DNA of 64,000 nt, taken from Linyphia triangularis (lineage: Eukaryota > Arthropoda > Arachnida > Araneae > Linyphiidae). The notes under the pieces were generated by a model. The model ran no database searches, had not been told where the DNA came from, and saw nothing but the letters and a program-made list of their open reading frames with translations. A program made the translations under genes and the position numbers. Of the stretch, positions 10,901 to 22,055 are shown piece after piece; within the stretch, counting starts at the first letter, position 1, and each line of letters starts with the position of its first letter. The DNA is taken from the NCBI GenBank assembly GCA_963978545.1, contig OZ021731.1, forward strand, positions 26,054,093-26,118,092, read 5' to 3'.

Positions 10901-13900
10901 CTGCTCCTGGTTGTCTACCTGACCTTTCTTTGCTTGCTCTTTTTGGAGCTGGGGCTTTCTTAATGAGAGGCGCTGGCTGTACGATCAATGATTTGTGGGA
11001 TAAAGACATTGATTCAAAGGTAGTATAATTACTCTTGATTCATATATCTTTAATGACCTGATCATTTAAATTGCATTTTAATGGTAAAAATAGTATTAAA
11101 AAGTTCATATTATGGTGAGTCATCTATAAAAGAAAGGAAACCTTTGTTAAATATAGAAACTTTTTTTTCAACCTAAATTTTAATACCTAACTTTTACCTT
11201 TATTTTGTTGAGCGTTTGTAAAAATAAATTGTTTAAACTGCAAATGCAAGTTTGTTGTAAATAAACTCACTTAAGCAACCAATTTATATGCATCATTCCA
11301 TAATAAACTCACTTAAGCAACCAATTTATATGCATCATTCCATAATAAACTCATAAAAAGAACCAACTATCAACCAACAGTATACATCATTCCATTATAA
11401 GTTCATTTAAATATTCCAGAAATACCTCTGTTATTGCATAGATAGTGCAATATAAATCTTAAATTTAGTCTTGCTTCATGTAAACTCCAATACAGCAGGG
11501 TGTTCAGCAATAGGGATAATATGGGAGACAGAAAATACCAGTCATTTTTCAAAATATTTCAAGGAGTTTTTTAGAAATTTTCAGTCAAGCAATCTCATTT
11601 TCTTCCCATTTAAGAGTTAAATTTTTTTTACAAAAGCGAACAAATCACACTTTCTCAACCATTTATTTTCCTTCCTTTTGTTATATCATTATAGTTTCAT
11701 TTATATATTGGAAACCAATAATATAAATATTTTTAGAAAACTTAAAAGTTTATTGTTTGTGCTATAAATTTCTTTTAAATTTTTAATCCTTTACTTTTCC
11801 TATTGTATGACAGAAATTATCTGTTTTCCCAAAAGACACTCACCATCTTAAACTTGACTGTTGTATAACAGCCCTCTCTTATGGTTTATTTCTCGCATTT
11901 CTACATGTATTCTGCATGATTGAGGAATGGCTATCAAAATGATGCTGTTATTGTTATAATCAGGGATGAGAGTGATCAAAGAGCAAAAAGGAGGAAATTT
12001 GTTAAAAAAGAAAGCGGAAGGGACGATATCCAAAACTTTTGTCATAAAAGCTCGCTAAAGGAATATACAAAAATTCAACGAAAAAATATGCAGAAAGTAT
12101 GATTCAATAATTTTAAAGTTACAATGAAATTTCTCGTACTATATAATAATTACATTTAAAATATTAAGAGCTTGTGGAGTAATCTGTGAGGAAAGGGGGA
12201 ACTAAGAGGAAAAATCTTTTGTTTAGAAATGAGGAAAAGTATACTTTTTGCAGAAAGAACTGGTTCAGCTCGAAAAAATGCGGGTTCTCGAAATAAGGCC
12301 AAAGAGAAGGAAAATGTAACATAAAAAACTAAAAAGGAAGAAATCCTCCAAAAGGAGGAAAACTCTCATCCCTGTATAATTGATAGTTTTGTAATCAATT
12401 ATGTGTTGCTAGGTGTCTCGAACAAAGGATCGACCTCTAGCGAAGGGTGATATTACCACTTTAGATGCATGGATGTTCTTGGGTGGACAGTTGTCTCTGG
12501 CACTTTTTATATTACTTGAGCTGAATTGGCATAGGTGTGTATTCATTTTTTAAGTTTTATTTTAGTGTAATGAAGCAATGAGTAGTTATGTCATGTAGGA
12601 CAACATTTATATCCCAGTGTACAATGAAAAATTAATGTTGTGTTAGTTGTATATTTTATTAGTAGAAAAGATTTTTATTCTACCTAATTTGAATACTGTG
12701 GAATAAATAATATTTTGTGGTATAAATTCATTTTTATTTAGTTAAAAAAACATAGCAATTAGAATTTCAAATTTATTTGTGGATTCATACTGATCTTTTT
12801 TGTGGTATAACTTTAATTTTAATCCACTTGTAATTTTTCAGATTCATTTAATATCTGCAAAATTCTGTTTAAAACTCTTAGCAGTTTCAAACTTTTTACC
12901 TGTTTTTACTTTTTAACTGCATATAAAAGTGTCCTTTACAATTAACATGGTGTTTATATTTCTTGTCTAAATTAATCCCAGTGATGAACAAAGAAAAGAA
13001 ATTAAAAGTTACTTTCCAAATCTTTAAAAATTATAAAATGTTTACTGAGTAGTAACTTTCAAGCTATCATATCATTTTCTCCAATATTTTAATCAAAAGG
13101 TACACATAGCAAAAATTGAGCTTTACTGCTTGAGACATGAAAGATTGAGCTATTACTACTTTAGACATGAAATGTTGAGTTATTACTGGTTTAGACATGA
13201 AAGATTGAAAAATTAAGATTGAGTTATCATGCTTCAAATAAATTAATTGTAATATTTTTAAAGTAAGTTCTACTAGGAGTATGTTTAGATTAAGTAAATG
13301 TTATATAAAGATTTATTACACCTTATACTAAGTCATGTTTCAAACCTTTACTAACATATATAAAATCATTTGTTTAATTTTTAACTACTTTCCATTGACA
13401 GCAAAAATCAACTCAAGTAGAAACTTGATATTAATTACAGAGTTCATCCTAGAAATGAAAAAGGGCAGGGTGCTATTTTCCAAAAAGAAGGGCAATTCCT
13501 GTTTACGAGGGCACTTTTATGGCAAATTGCAGAAATTTGCATACGCGATTTCTGCCACAATTTCATTATTGTTATACTTTTCTACCACGATGAATAATTT
13601 TCAATATTCTGAAGAAGAAAAATAATGCAAAAACCGTTAATCAAAAACTCGCTTAGAAACTTAAAAGATATCAAAATACTGATAAAATGCTTCAGTCCTA
13701 ATTCTGCTGGAATGAGACTGAGAAGATTATTGAAATTTAAGTGCAATATACACAGTAAAGTTGTCATCAAATAGTAATTTGTATAGAAATATCAATTTAT
13801 AATACAGTAGTATAATGAAAATGTTTTAAGATAAGAACTTTTCACTCTTTTAAAATTTTCTAAAGTTTGAATGAATCAACCTTAAACAACCAGAGAGGGC

Positions 13901-16900
13901 GTTATTTTTATAGAAAAAGGGCAGGCAGGGCACGCTGCCCCTCGAAAAATTCCTAGGATGAACTCTGTTAATTATATTTTTCTTTAATAAAAGTACCATT
14001 TTCCTTATCATATTCACACTTCTTTTCTAGTCTACTTTATCCACCATCTAATTCAGTCTATATTTATTCTAGTATTGTATTGGGAGCCAGCTCTCTTGTA
14101 TTAGTCACTACTTACCCTCTTGTAAAAAGATTCTCTTATTGGCCTCAACTCATGTTAGGTAAGAAATTACTCAATTTTATTCATCCAACTTATAACAGAT
14201 TTATGTACATCAATACATTATTCTGTATGTTTTATCTAATAAATTAAAAACAATGTTGAAATACATTCAATCTCTTATGTAAATCTATTTATGTGGTTAT
14301 ATCAATCGTGTCTTTATGTTGTGTAACTAAAAAAAGAAGAAAAAAGAATACCAAAGCATGTTTAACAACTTGTTGTTGCAGAATTTGAATGTGAGGAAAT
14401 GTGCTATAAAGATGTGCAGAATACAAAGTATATTCCCTGAAACAAATCATTTTCAGGGTTCCCACGGTCCTTGAAAGTCCTGGAAAGTCCTTGAATTTTT
14501 TTTTATGAAATTTGGTCCTTGAAAGTCCTTGAAAAAAGGATAAGGTCCTTGAAAGTCCTTGAATTTTTAAGTGACCAACAACAGTGATGTAGTGTGAAAT
14601 AAAAACGTGTGGGAATGCTATGCTGCTTCGTTACAAACAAATATATATATTTTTCTGAGTGTGGGGAAGGGGGTGGGGGGGGGGGAGAGTGAAAATGACA
14701 ACTTTAAATAATTTTGCTAATATTACTTTAATAATCTCAAAATAGCTCACGAGCACCTCCAAAAATTAAAAAAAGTGAATAAATAATAATTGTGTGTTTC
14801 GACTTATTCTTTTATACAAATAATTTTTTTAAACTATTAAGTTATATGGATTTTAAATAATTTGCTTTGCACAACCCATTTTAAAAGATTGTTTAACACT
14901 TTATAAAGGATTATAACACATTTTCAAACATATTATTGACACAAATTTTTAAAGATATCCGAAATATCAGAGATGCCTTGCATGCAATGGGTTCGGATAA
15001 ATTCCCAGATTCTGTAGCTCCTCGAAATCTGTTTTCAAAATAAATGAAAAAGATTGTGATTGTTGCAGAAGTTGATTAAAAGTTTTATGGCTTTTCTCCT
15101 TTTCAAAAAGAAAATGTAGAGAAGTTCCTCTTTCTTGATAGATCCTTCCTTTCCAAATTTGCTACATTAATAAAATAATTGAAAAATTCAAATCCATCAG
15201 TCGATTTAAAATTTCTTGATAAAATATTAATTTGTGTACCATCTCAATCATCTCTAATTTTACGCGGGATACTTCAATGTAGACTCATTACTTGCCTGAT
15301 TTGTTTGGGACATTCCTGTTTTTTATCTTATCCAGTTATATTTTGTCATCTTGACAGTGGTGACGGTTGGGTGACAATAATAGTCAAAAATGGGTATAAA
15401 TCGGAGGAGGAAACAAACTCTAAAATATATATATGATATTGCCATCAAAATCACTAGATTTTAAAAAAGATCGGGGAAATTTCCTCCCCTTATTGCCGCC
15501 ACTGTATAATTTATTTTTAAGAACTGCTGCTACATTTTTGGAATAAATTTTGAAATAACTGTAAGTGTAAAACTTTCCCATTCTCAAACCGAAAAGAAAT
15601 TTAATTTTGCATTTTAAAGTACATCTGAATTGTTTTTCTACTTCTTCGCAGCCCAATTTCAATGTATTATACGCATTTGCAAAACCATTAGCACTTTTAT
15701 ATTAAGGAAAATCAAATATACAGGACCAGCCTAGGAGTAAAATGCTATGTGTGCAAAAATGAGTTTTGGAGCCCCTTGCAGTGAAAATGGCTACAGAAAA
15801 CACTTAAAAAATGGTAAAGAGTGCTCTATATGGTATGGGTGCAAATTATTAAAATCGTAGCATTTTCTGCACTAATCAACATTATTTTAAGTCAGCTTTT
15901 ATTAATGAACCCACAGATTCAATTTTTTTTTTTTTTTTTAATAAAAAATTGTAATAAAATTATTTTCATAGGAATTTAATAAAATACATGTTATTAAAAT
16001 TACTGATTTTTGCTACATATTACTTTTTTTAGTAGTCCTCTACTCTTAGCGCAAGCCTTGGAACTCCTTTGCAACCCTGGGTTGTGAAGGGCTGCAATTC
16101 GGCTAATGTAGCATTATCAGTACTGCCAAGTTAAAGTGAAACAAAGTTAACAACTGTTCAGTTCTGTCACAACAACATAGCGGAGCGCTTGAAGCCAGTC
16201 TCTTTACTGTACACTCAAGCAACATTTTATGTGTTGAACTAAACATATTCAAATTCACAAACATTCAAAGGCGAAGTTAATATAAAGGATTTAAAAATCA
16301 ATACTATTTTGAACATATTTTTTCCATGTTCAAACAAGTTATCAGTTTGATTTTCCCAATATCTGGGAATAAAATAAATATTTCCCAACATCTGACAAAA
16401 TATAAATATTTCCCAACATCTGACAAAATATAAATACATAATTCTGTGATCTCAAAACACCTTAAAAGCTAATACAAAATATGAACATTCTGCTCTTGCC
16501 TATCTGGATTTTTAGCACTAACCAGTTTATTCCGTCAGAACCGCAGGTTTGCTTAACTTTTTTGGATTGTAAAAACCCCCATCTTTTACTGTCATTTGTT
16601 TTTTAATCTTGAACGAATTTATTTCTTAGGTACGTTGAGAGGTTAACAAATAATTTATTAAATCCGTGATATAAAATTTTTAAAATAAAAGTTACATAAC
16701 TTTTGTTGATAAATCGGTTAGCGTTCCCGTTAAAATTAGAGGAGGCGAAATATTCTTCAAGGAAAGGGCGCAAAGAACTGAATGTGCTAGGTCACAGTTT
16801 TGTTCTTTAAAAATGTAGATATTTGGCGTGAATTTGTGTATGGAAGTTTTAGACTGTATATACGACGAACCATACAAATTTGACGTCTGGAATTCTTCCA

Positions 16901-19900
16901 CAAATACAGATCATTCGTTGAAGAGGATAATTGCTATTGAATGAATCGTAGCTAAATGTAAACATATATCAGTTCATTTCTAATGAAAGAGAAATGGCCA
17001 TGTGTGGGTTGCCGTGCCTTTTTCAAGTGTTTTACAAAAACTTGGACTCGCCTGCTCAGCTCTGAAGTTGTGGATCCCAGACGAAAACAAGTTCTCACGA
17101 AATGACTTTTTTGTTTGCTTACTTGGCTTTGAGTTCAGTATTACGTAAAGAGAAAAAAGAAATTTTAGATGAGGGAATGTCGTTCCGCCTTCTAAAAAGG
17201 TAAAGGATCGGCGTTGCCTCATATTCCCACTCCACTATACCCCTGACCACCGATAAACTCCGCTTTGTAATTTTATGTCTGATGTATTTAAAATTATGGT
17301 CCTTAAATTTTTCTAAAAAGGTCCTTGAATTTTCTTAAAAAGGTCCTTGAAAGTCCTTGAATTTTTTTCTTCAATAAGAGTGGGAACCCTGATTTTGCAA
17401 CTTAGCTGCATTCAGTTTGTTCTACAACAGTCATGGACAAGTTTAACCCACTGACGGTCATGCACGTATATATGAGTCATTTAATCCCCAGTATTTCCAG
17501 CCATATTCAATATTTTACTAGGATGATGGTTTGTAACCTTAACCTATCTGAAACAAAATAATTTAAAAAAATTATATATTTGAATTAGAAATATAATTTA
17601 AAAATTATTGCAGGTAAAACAACTGTAGAATTTTGCCTATTCCCTGAACCGTCAGTGGGTTAATAAAACACATTACTATTTTTATTGTAGTATTTTTTAC
17701 AACCATATAATTTTTCCTTAAAGTAATAAGCTATTTGCATGATAAAAACATAGTTTAATATTTTAATAGCCCATGCATTATAATAGTAGAATACGTTAAT
17801 CTTGGTTCGAAATTAATTTTACATTTAAAATACATTAAAATTTTTTTTTCCAGGTTTAACCTTTAACTGGGGTGCACTGTTAGGTTGGTCTGCAATCCAT
17901 GGCTCTTGTGACTGGTCTGTAATCTTGCCCTTGTATATGGCTTGTGTTTCATGGACTATGATTTATGATACAATTTATGCTCATCAGGTTTGTGTTGTTT
18001 GCATATGTTTTTGCAAAAAGTTAATTACCAGTTTCTATTTGCAGTGGACTGAGTCACAATAAGATTATAAAATTTTACAAATTATCGAAATGCTTCCCTC
18101 TTTATTAAAATGAGGCATTTATAGATTGTGTAAAAATTATAAATAATTTGTATGCCTTTTAAAATTTATTAGTAATGATTATGGTTATGAATACATTTAA
18201 TTTTATAGTATTTTAAGTGCGTAAGTATATTTGCAGCAAAAAAATCACAATATTCTTATTTTTAAAAGATTTGATATACAGAAATTACGTGCTGATGTTC
18301 AGTGAAAAGTTTACAACTAAATATAACCATAAATAAATGTGTCACAATGCACAAAGTTAAATTACCCAAAATTTCTAATAAAAATATTTTTTTCACTTAC
18401 AGGATAAAGTGGATGATGTCTTGATAAAGATAAAATCCACTGCATTGAAATTTAAAGAAGATACAAAGTATTACTTAGCAGGTTTTTCAACCTCAATGAT
18501 AGGGCTTTTGATTTTATCTGGTTACAACTGCAATCAGACATGGCCATTTTACGCTTCAGTTGGGCTAACTGGAATGATGTTAGTGAAACAGGTAAGCTTC
18601 CTTCTGTGTATAATTTGAATGTGTATATGTTTCTGCTAATTTAATAAATCTGCTATTATGTAAAATTACCAGTTATTTTATAAAATAACCAAAAAGACTG
18701 GTTAATATTCGTTACTTTTGATAGTTATTTTATAAAATACCTAATCCCAATGTAAATATCTAATATGATTAATTTAATATGATTTATTAAATTAACCTGT
18801 GATTTTATATAACCACTGTGGCTATTATAAATAATTTCGGTATTGATGATAATGATATGAGGAACGTCTAAAATTAGATGACAAACAAAACTTTAGTAAT
18901 ATGAATCTCAAAGCAGCATTAATCACTTTATGAATGCTTAAGCATATTAGAGAGGAAAACATAAATAATAGGACTGTGCAGAATTCAGTATTTATCATAT
19001 TAACTGCAGGCTAACAGTTTTTATACGTAATAGCTAATTAACTTGAGATAAATGAGAAAATAAATATTATACTAACTAGATGCTATTTTTTATTATGTAT
19101 AATAACTGGTTAATATAGTAAATATTTAGAAACTGTTAATTATTTGTCATAGTAATAAATAGTGATAGTTATTTCTTAAAATAACCAATTATTATGTAAA
19201 GTAAATCAAATTAGCCATAACATATACATTTAAAATTTGGAAGCATTTAAAATCCGATAGTGCATCTTTTTAAAATTCCTCTACTTTCCTATGCAATTAC
19301 AGAACTTTTAGGGTTTCAAACCTCTTAGATGGAAAACAGTGCTCCAATAAATTACTAAAATATTTGTCTGTCCAAAATATTAAAAGGTTTTTTTTTTTAA
19401 AAAAAAGCTGATGCCAATTGGAAGATTTAAAGGAAATTTTTTCACTGTTTATTCAGAAATGCTTATTTATTGGCAAGTCAGAAATTTTTTAAAAATCAAA
19501 CTTTTTGAAATTATATAAATTGTTTTCAAGCAAAGAAAACTTTAAAAAAACAAAAAAACAGACACATTGTGCATGGTATCAAATAAAAAGTACTAGTGAA
19601 AGGCTTTAAAAAATATGTCAAGTGTAAGCTTGTACAATAGGGTGGTTCGAAAAAAATATTTTTTTATTTTTTAAACGCATGAGGTGAAAAAAGTTGGTAC
19701 ACATCTTGATAAGAAAAACTGTAAAAAAAATAATAATAATATCTTCCGATCGCGCACTCACCTCAAAGTTTGGACAAAATACAAAAAATAACTATTTTAA
19801 ATTTCTAAACGTTATATATTTGATAGACAATAGTTTGCAATGTGTATTGAAAGGGTGGTATAACACAGGAAAACACTATTTTATGCATTTTTAAAACATA

Positions 19901-19988
19901 TATTAATAATTAAAAATACTCAAAAGTAAAATTTTTTGTAAGAAATAATGATTTTTCTGTAAAATGGGTACTAATGTTATTTCTTACA

Positions 19989-20020
<32 letters not shown>

Positions 20021-22055
20021 TATTATACATTTAGTTCACTTTTTTCTCAAGCTTTCTACCCCAGTGATGCACTTTGATGGAAACTTTTGTTGAAAAGTCG
20101 GGCATTATGGATCTTTAAAAAAAAAGTGTTATTCTAACGTCTTTTGCGTCATCGCCACCCACTTTTTGTCTTGTCTCTCTACATAAGTATTCCACAGCTT
20201 GTGAGTGACGAGGAAATGAGTTGAAGTCTGATTTCAATGGTCCCTAGTGGCACAGAAATGCTGGCCAATTTCGCCAGACATAAACCAATCCCAATGTGGA
20301 ACGTTGTGAGTCGGTCGTTGGAAACAATATTAGCCCATCACGCCCAATTCTGGATAGGATATAGAAGAGATTTTGATACGCCGATGCACAGTTTTAAACT
20401 TGGGGATACCAAACTATACGGTGGTTTTGACTTGTTTGTTTGTTTGTTGAAAAATCGTGTATTTTGGAACTATGCTCTGCCAGACTAGCCAATCTTCCAG
20501 TCTTCCCCTGTTTCCTCCAATGCAGCTATGCTACCTCGGATCCACCAGTATTTACTAACTAATGTTCGTTTGTTGCTCTTAACAAAGGAGGAGTCCTATT
20601 ACAAGCATTCCAATTAATAATGTCCACGTAATCAGTGGCAATAAAGTTAAGTTTGGTTGCCTTGAAATGCCTGATTGTCTTTTTCTGATCCTAGGTCCTT
20701 CAGAAAATTAACTTTTTTTTCCATTCGAAATCAATGTGGTATGTAACAATTTAAAATAAAGAATTAAGTGTAATCACTCTCAAGCTTCAGTAAGAACAAC
20801 TTGGAATACAGCGATTATACAAGTTCACTCTAGTAGGTAAACAAAGCGATCAGCTTTCATCGAAATCCAAAGTCAAACTCTCCAAACTTTCCTGATCTGT
20901 TGTCTTATTTATACCATGCCCGTGAGAACATTCTCGAAATATCCAGCCAATTCGTCGAAAAAGAAACGTCTCGAAATTTCTCGATTGCTTTAGATGTTAC
21001 CACGTTTTTCTAACTTGTATTATTGCTGTTAATACAAGTTAGAATAAATTACAATTGAATTTTCAAGTAATGCGTCACTATTTACAAGTATTTACAGACA
21101 ATTTGTACAACAATACTCAAGACATACTAGCAGAAGCTTAGATTTCCAATTTTTGACATGGATTTCAGTCGTACTCGTGTTAAATGCAAATACAAAATAA
21201 AATTTTATGAGAGGGTGCATAAACCACGTTAAGAAAGTTTTTAATCTGACCCAGTTTTTATTTGTTTACTGGAATGTTAATGCGTCGATAAACAGCTGAA
21301 TATCATAGCAATTATCATTATAGCAGTGAAAGCCTCTGTTCATGTGCCTATACTTCCTTTGTTCAAGCCACTTTTCACTATTATGATTGTTTTCATTTAA
21401 AATTAATGCAATTTGTTTTTTGCAGTTATTTGAATATAGATTTAAAGGTTTAAATATTGATTTCAATTACACAACTATATGTTAATATAAAACAATTGTT
21501 TAAACACTTAACTAGTTTTTCACTTGCAGTTTTTTTTTTTTTTTATGTTTTTCATTGATTTGTACAGCTATACCTTATCCTGCAGAGTACAGCTCTTTTT
21601 TTGCTAGGGAACTTAAACATGTCTGTTAATATAGAAAAAAAATTTCATCCTATTGAAAGAAATCCAAAGCGTGATTCTGAATATTTTTTTTAATGACAGT
21701 ACACTTAAAAACCTCTGAATTATAACCTTTTACCTTTTTTTTTTTTTTCATTTATCTGACATTGAAGATAGGTAGGTTCTACTTGAGTTCAAAATAAATT
21801 TGTTTGTTTGACAATAGTGTATTTCAATAGAAAATGTTTTCTTTTCAGATTGCATCATTAAACATCAACGACCCACAGAGCTGTTGGACAGCATTTAAAT
21901 CGAATAGAAAAATAGGACTTATTATATTTTTAGGAATAGTTAGCGGTAGCTTTGCCAAAGAAATGAAGGACTCAAATGTGAAAAAATCTAATTTATTAAC
22001 TAATGATGCATTTCTATCCAGTTCCAATCTACCACTAGGAAAAGCATTTTCCTGA
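4675..22055 (+). CDS. COQ2: 4-hydroxybenzoate polyprenyltransferase, mitochondrial (whole gene, 7 coding exons)
   Basis: Transfers the polyprenyl tail to 4-hydroxybenzoate, the membrane step of ubiquinone synthesis at the mitochondrial inner membrane. Coding exons: 4675-4993, 10853-11019, 12413-12534, 14073-14158, 17854-17987, 18403-18591, 21849-22055. Splice phases 1, 0, 2, 1, 0, 0 keep one frame of 408 codons, 407 aa, a normal length for the family. The N-terminus has no acidic residue until about residue 62 and many Lys/Arg/Ser, as in a mitochondrial presequence. The UbiA hallmarks are present: NDLWDKDID (152-160, the Mg-diphosphate-binding NDxxDxxxD), RTKDRPLA (165-172), and [13 protein letters not shown] (269-281, second Asp motif). 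Several hydrophobic stretches fit multiple membrane helices. All junctions are GT-AG and I see no lesion. An in-frame TTG at 4612 lies downstream of a stop and is not needed; the first ATG is 4675. Confidence 0.95.
6179..8502. mobile_element. DNA-transposon-like element with perfect 12-bp terminal inverted repeats
   Basis: Begins CAGGGCTGCCAC and ends GTGGCAGCCCTG, flanked on both sides by CAACAG, a 6-bp target-site duplication. Both ends are filled with decayed copies of a short word like GGCGACTATTTT and CTACTATTTT, the subterminal repetition usual at transposase-binding ends. No transposase frame is visible, so it is non-autonomous or decayed. An LTR-like piece (about 7131-7580) sits inside it. 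Confidence 0.75.
7131..7580 (-). mobile_element. LTR-like fragment (solo LTR candidate)
   Basis: Read on the minus strand it has a TATA box (TTCTATATAAGGCCGG), then an AATAAA polyadenylation signal about 230 bases later, and ends ...CACGCAACA, the order expected of an LTR promoter, R and U5. The left limit on the minus strand is not resolved and no clear target duplication was found. Confidence 0.4.
9647..10648 (+). mobile_element. CAGGGTTCCCAC-family element, split by a nested insertion
   Basis: Starts CAGGATTCCCACGG and ends GTGGGAACCCTG. Its interior matches, in reverse orientation, the 427-bp copy at 60887-61313 (shared words CTTGTTTTCAAGGCCTTG and TGTGTCCAATTGCAAAATTT-like). Flanks TAAAG and TTAAG agree at four of five bases. 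A second element (10050-10636) is inserted near its right end. A 20-bp unit (GAAAATGCTTAGAGGTACCT-like) is repeated three times at about 9713-9770. Confidence 0.75.
10050..10636. mobile_element. hAT-like MITE nested in the previous element
   Basis: Terminal inverted repeats CAGGGGCGTACTGG and (reverse complement of the right end) CAAGGGCGTACTGG. The flanks share TGGGAAC with room for an 8-bp duplication (ATGGGAAC / GTGGGAAC, or TGGGAACC perfect with the ends shifted by one base). CAG-type ends with 8-bp duplications fit hAT. No ORF of note. Confidence 0.7.
10853..11019 (+). CDS. COQ2: COQ2 coding exon 2
   Basis: Acceptor CTTTCAG, donor AAAG|GTAGTA. Encodes [12 protein letters not shown], typical after the DKPTG of UbiA proteins, a first membrane helix, and the catalytic NDLWDKDID motif. 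Ends in phase 0. Confidence 0.95.
11261..11350. repeat. 42-bp tandem repeat, two copies plus a start of a third
   Basis: The unit beginning ATAAACTCACTTAAGCAACC recurs identically at 11303, with a third partial copy at 11345. Near-identity implies a recent duplication. Confidence 0.85.
11961..12374. mobile_element. MITE with 13-bp terminal inverted repeats
   Basis: CAGGGATGAGAGT at the left and ACTCTCATCCCTG at the right, perfect inverted repeats, flanked by TATAAT on both sides (6-bp duplication). The interior is A/G-rich with several AGGAGGAAA words. No transposase. Confidence 0.8.
12413..12534 (+). CDS. COQ2: COQ2 coding exon 3
   Basis: Acceptor TTGCTAG, donor ATAG|GTGTGT. Encodes [14 protein letters not shown], the conserved loop that follows the first Asp motif, then a hydrophobic helix. 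Ends after two bases of a Ser codon. Confidence 0.95.
13115..13209. repeat. Short tandem repeat, about 32-bp unit, three copies
   Basis: Units resembling ATTGAGCTATTACTACTTTA followed by GACATGAAA repeat three times with minor changes. Confidence 0.7.
13438..13967. mobile_element. MITE with imperfect ~20-bp terminal inverted repeats
   Basis: Left end CAGAGTTCATCCTAGAAAT; right end reverse-complements to CAGAGTTCATCCTAGGAATT. TTAATTA flanks both sides, a 7-bp duplication. Interior has AGGGCAGG-type words at both ends. No coding capacity. Confidence 0.8.
14073..14158 (+). CDS. COQ2: COQ2 coding exon 4
   Basis: Acceptor TTATTCTAG, donor TTAG|GTAAGA. An 86-nt exon too small for simple ORF finding. 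It encodes a hydrophobic helix followed by [18 protein letters not shown], the conserved YPxxKR...WPQxxLG stretch of the family. Confidence 0.95.
14454..17391. mobile_element. Long CAGGGTTCCCAC-family element (2.9 kb)
   Basis: Perfect 12-bp inverted ends CAGGGTTCCCAC / GTGGGAACCCTG, each followed inward by iterated GGTCCTTGAAAGTCCTTGAA, and flanked by ATTTT on both sides (5-bp duplication). It is the longest member of the family here. Interior frames (15179-15436 +, 16980-17222 -) are 80-85 codons with no recognised transposase motif, so it is either a decayed parent or a large non-autonomous copy. A 29-bp tandem triplicate lies at about 16358-16438. Confidence 0.8.
16358..16438. repeat. 29-bp tandem repeat
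   Basis: The unit ATTTCCCAACATCTGACAAA plus TATAAAT is repeated back to back, with a third decayed copy before it. Confidence 0.75.
17447..17659. mobile_element. TTAA-flanked MITE (piggyBac-like)
   Basis: CCCACTGACGGTCA at the left; the right end reverse-complements to CCCACTGACGGTTCA. Both ends abut TTAA. A TTAA target with CCC ends is the piggyBac signature. Only 213 bp, no ORF. Confidence 0.75.
17854..17987 (+). CDS. COQ2: COQ2 coding exon 5
   Basis: Acceptor TTTTCCAG, donor CATCAG|GTTTGT. Encodes [11 protein letters not shown], a hydrophobic segment, and [10 protein letters not shown], the first half of the second Asp-rich motif. Phase 0 at the end. Confidence 0.95.
17988..18402. other. 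COQ2 intron 5 (415 bp)
   Basis: AT-rich, no repeat or gene recognised. Confidence 0.9.
18403..18591 (+). CDS. COQ2: COQ2 coding exon 6
   Basis: Acceptor CACTTACAG, donor AACAG|GTAAGC. Starts with [15 protein letters not shown], completing the second Asp motif across the junction, then two hydrophobic segments. Confidence 0.95.
18592..21848. other. COQ2 intron 6
   Basis: Contains a poly(T) run (about 19989-20017), a GC-richer patch at 20030-20700 with an 83-codon frame that matches no family I know, an LTR-like segment (20735-21112) and AT-rich filler. The AGGGTGGTTCGAAAAAAA at about 19640 resembles a transposon end but I found no partner. Confidence 0.85.
20735..21112 (-). mobile_element. 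LTR-like segment
   Basis: Bounded by TGTGGTATGTAACA and TGTACAACA, i.e. TG...CA with short inverted ends. On the minus strand a TATA box (GGTATAAATAAG) lies near the middle. A perfect 13-bp stem with 7-base loop sits at 21010-21042. Flanking 5-mers do not match, so the limits are uncertain. Confidence 0.4.
21849..22055 (+). CDS. COQ2: COQ2 coding exon 7 (last)
   Basis: Acceptor TTTTCTTTTCAG. Encodes [13 protein letters not shown], a recognisable C-terminal UbiA/COQ2 stretch, then a final hydrophobic segment and a polar tail, ending at TGA 22053-22055. Confidence 0.93.
   Translation: MASLNINDPQSCWTAFKSNRKIGLIIFLGIVSGSFAKEMKDSNVKKSNLLTNDAFLSSSNLPLGKAFS

Larger units (their letters stand above)
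11020..12412. other. COQ2 intron 2
   Basis: Contains a 42-bp tandem duplication (11261-11350) and a 414-bp MITE (11961-12374). Nothing coding seen. Confidence 0.9.
12535..14072. other. COQ2 intron 3
   Basis: Contains a ~32-bp triplicate (13115-13209) and a 530-bp MITE (13438-13967) close to exon 4. Confidence 0.9.
14159..17853. other. COQ2 intron 4
   Basis: Nearly filled by a 2.9 kb inverted-repeat element (14454-17391) and a 213-bp TTAA element (17447-17659). Confidence 0.9.

Noticed and set aside
20237..20488. 83-codon frame in COQ2 intron 6
   Set aside because: The composition is somewhat gene-like, but there is no recognisable domain, no splice sites in phase and transposon-like neighbours; left as unexplained.
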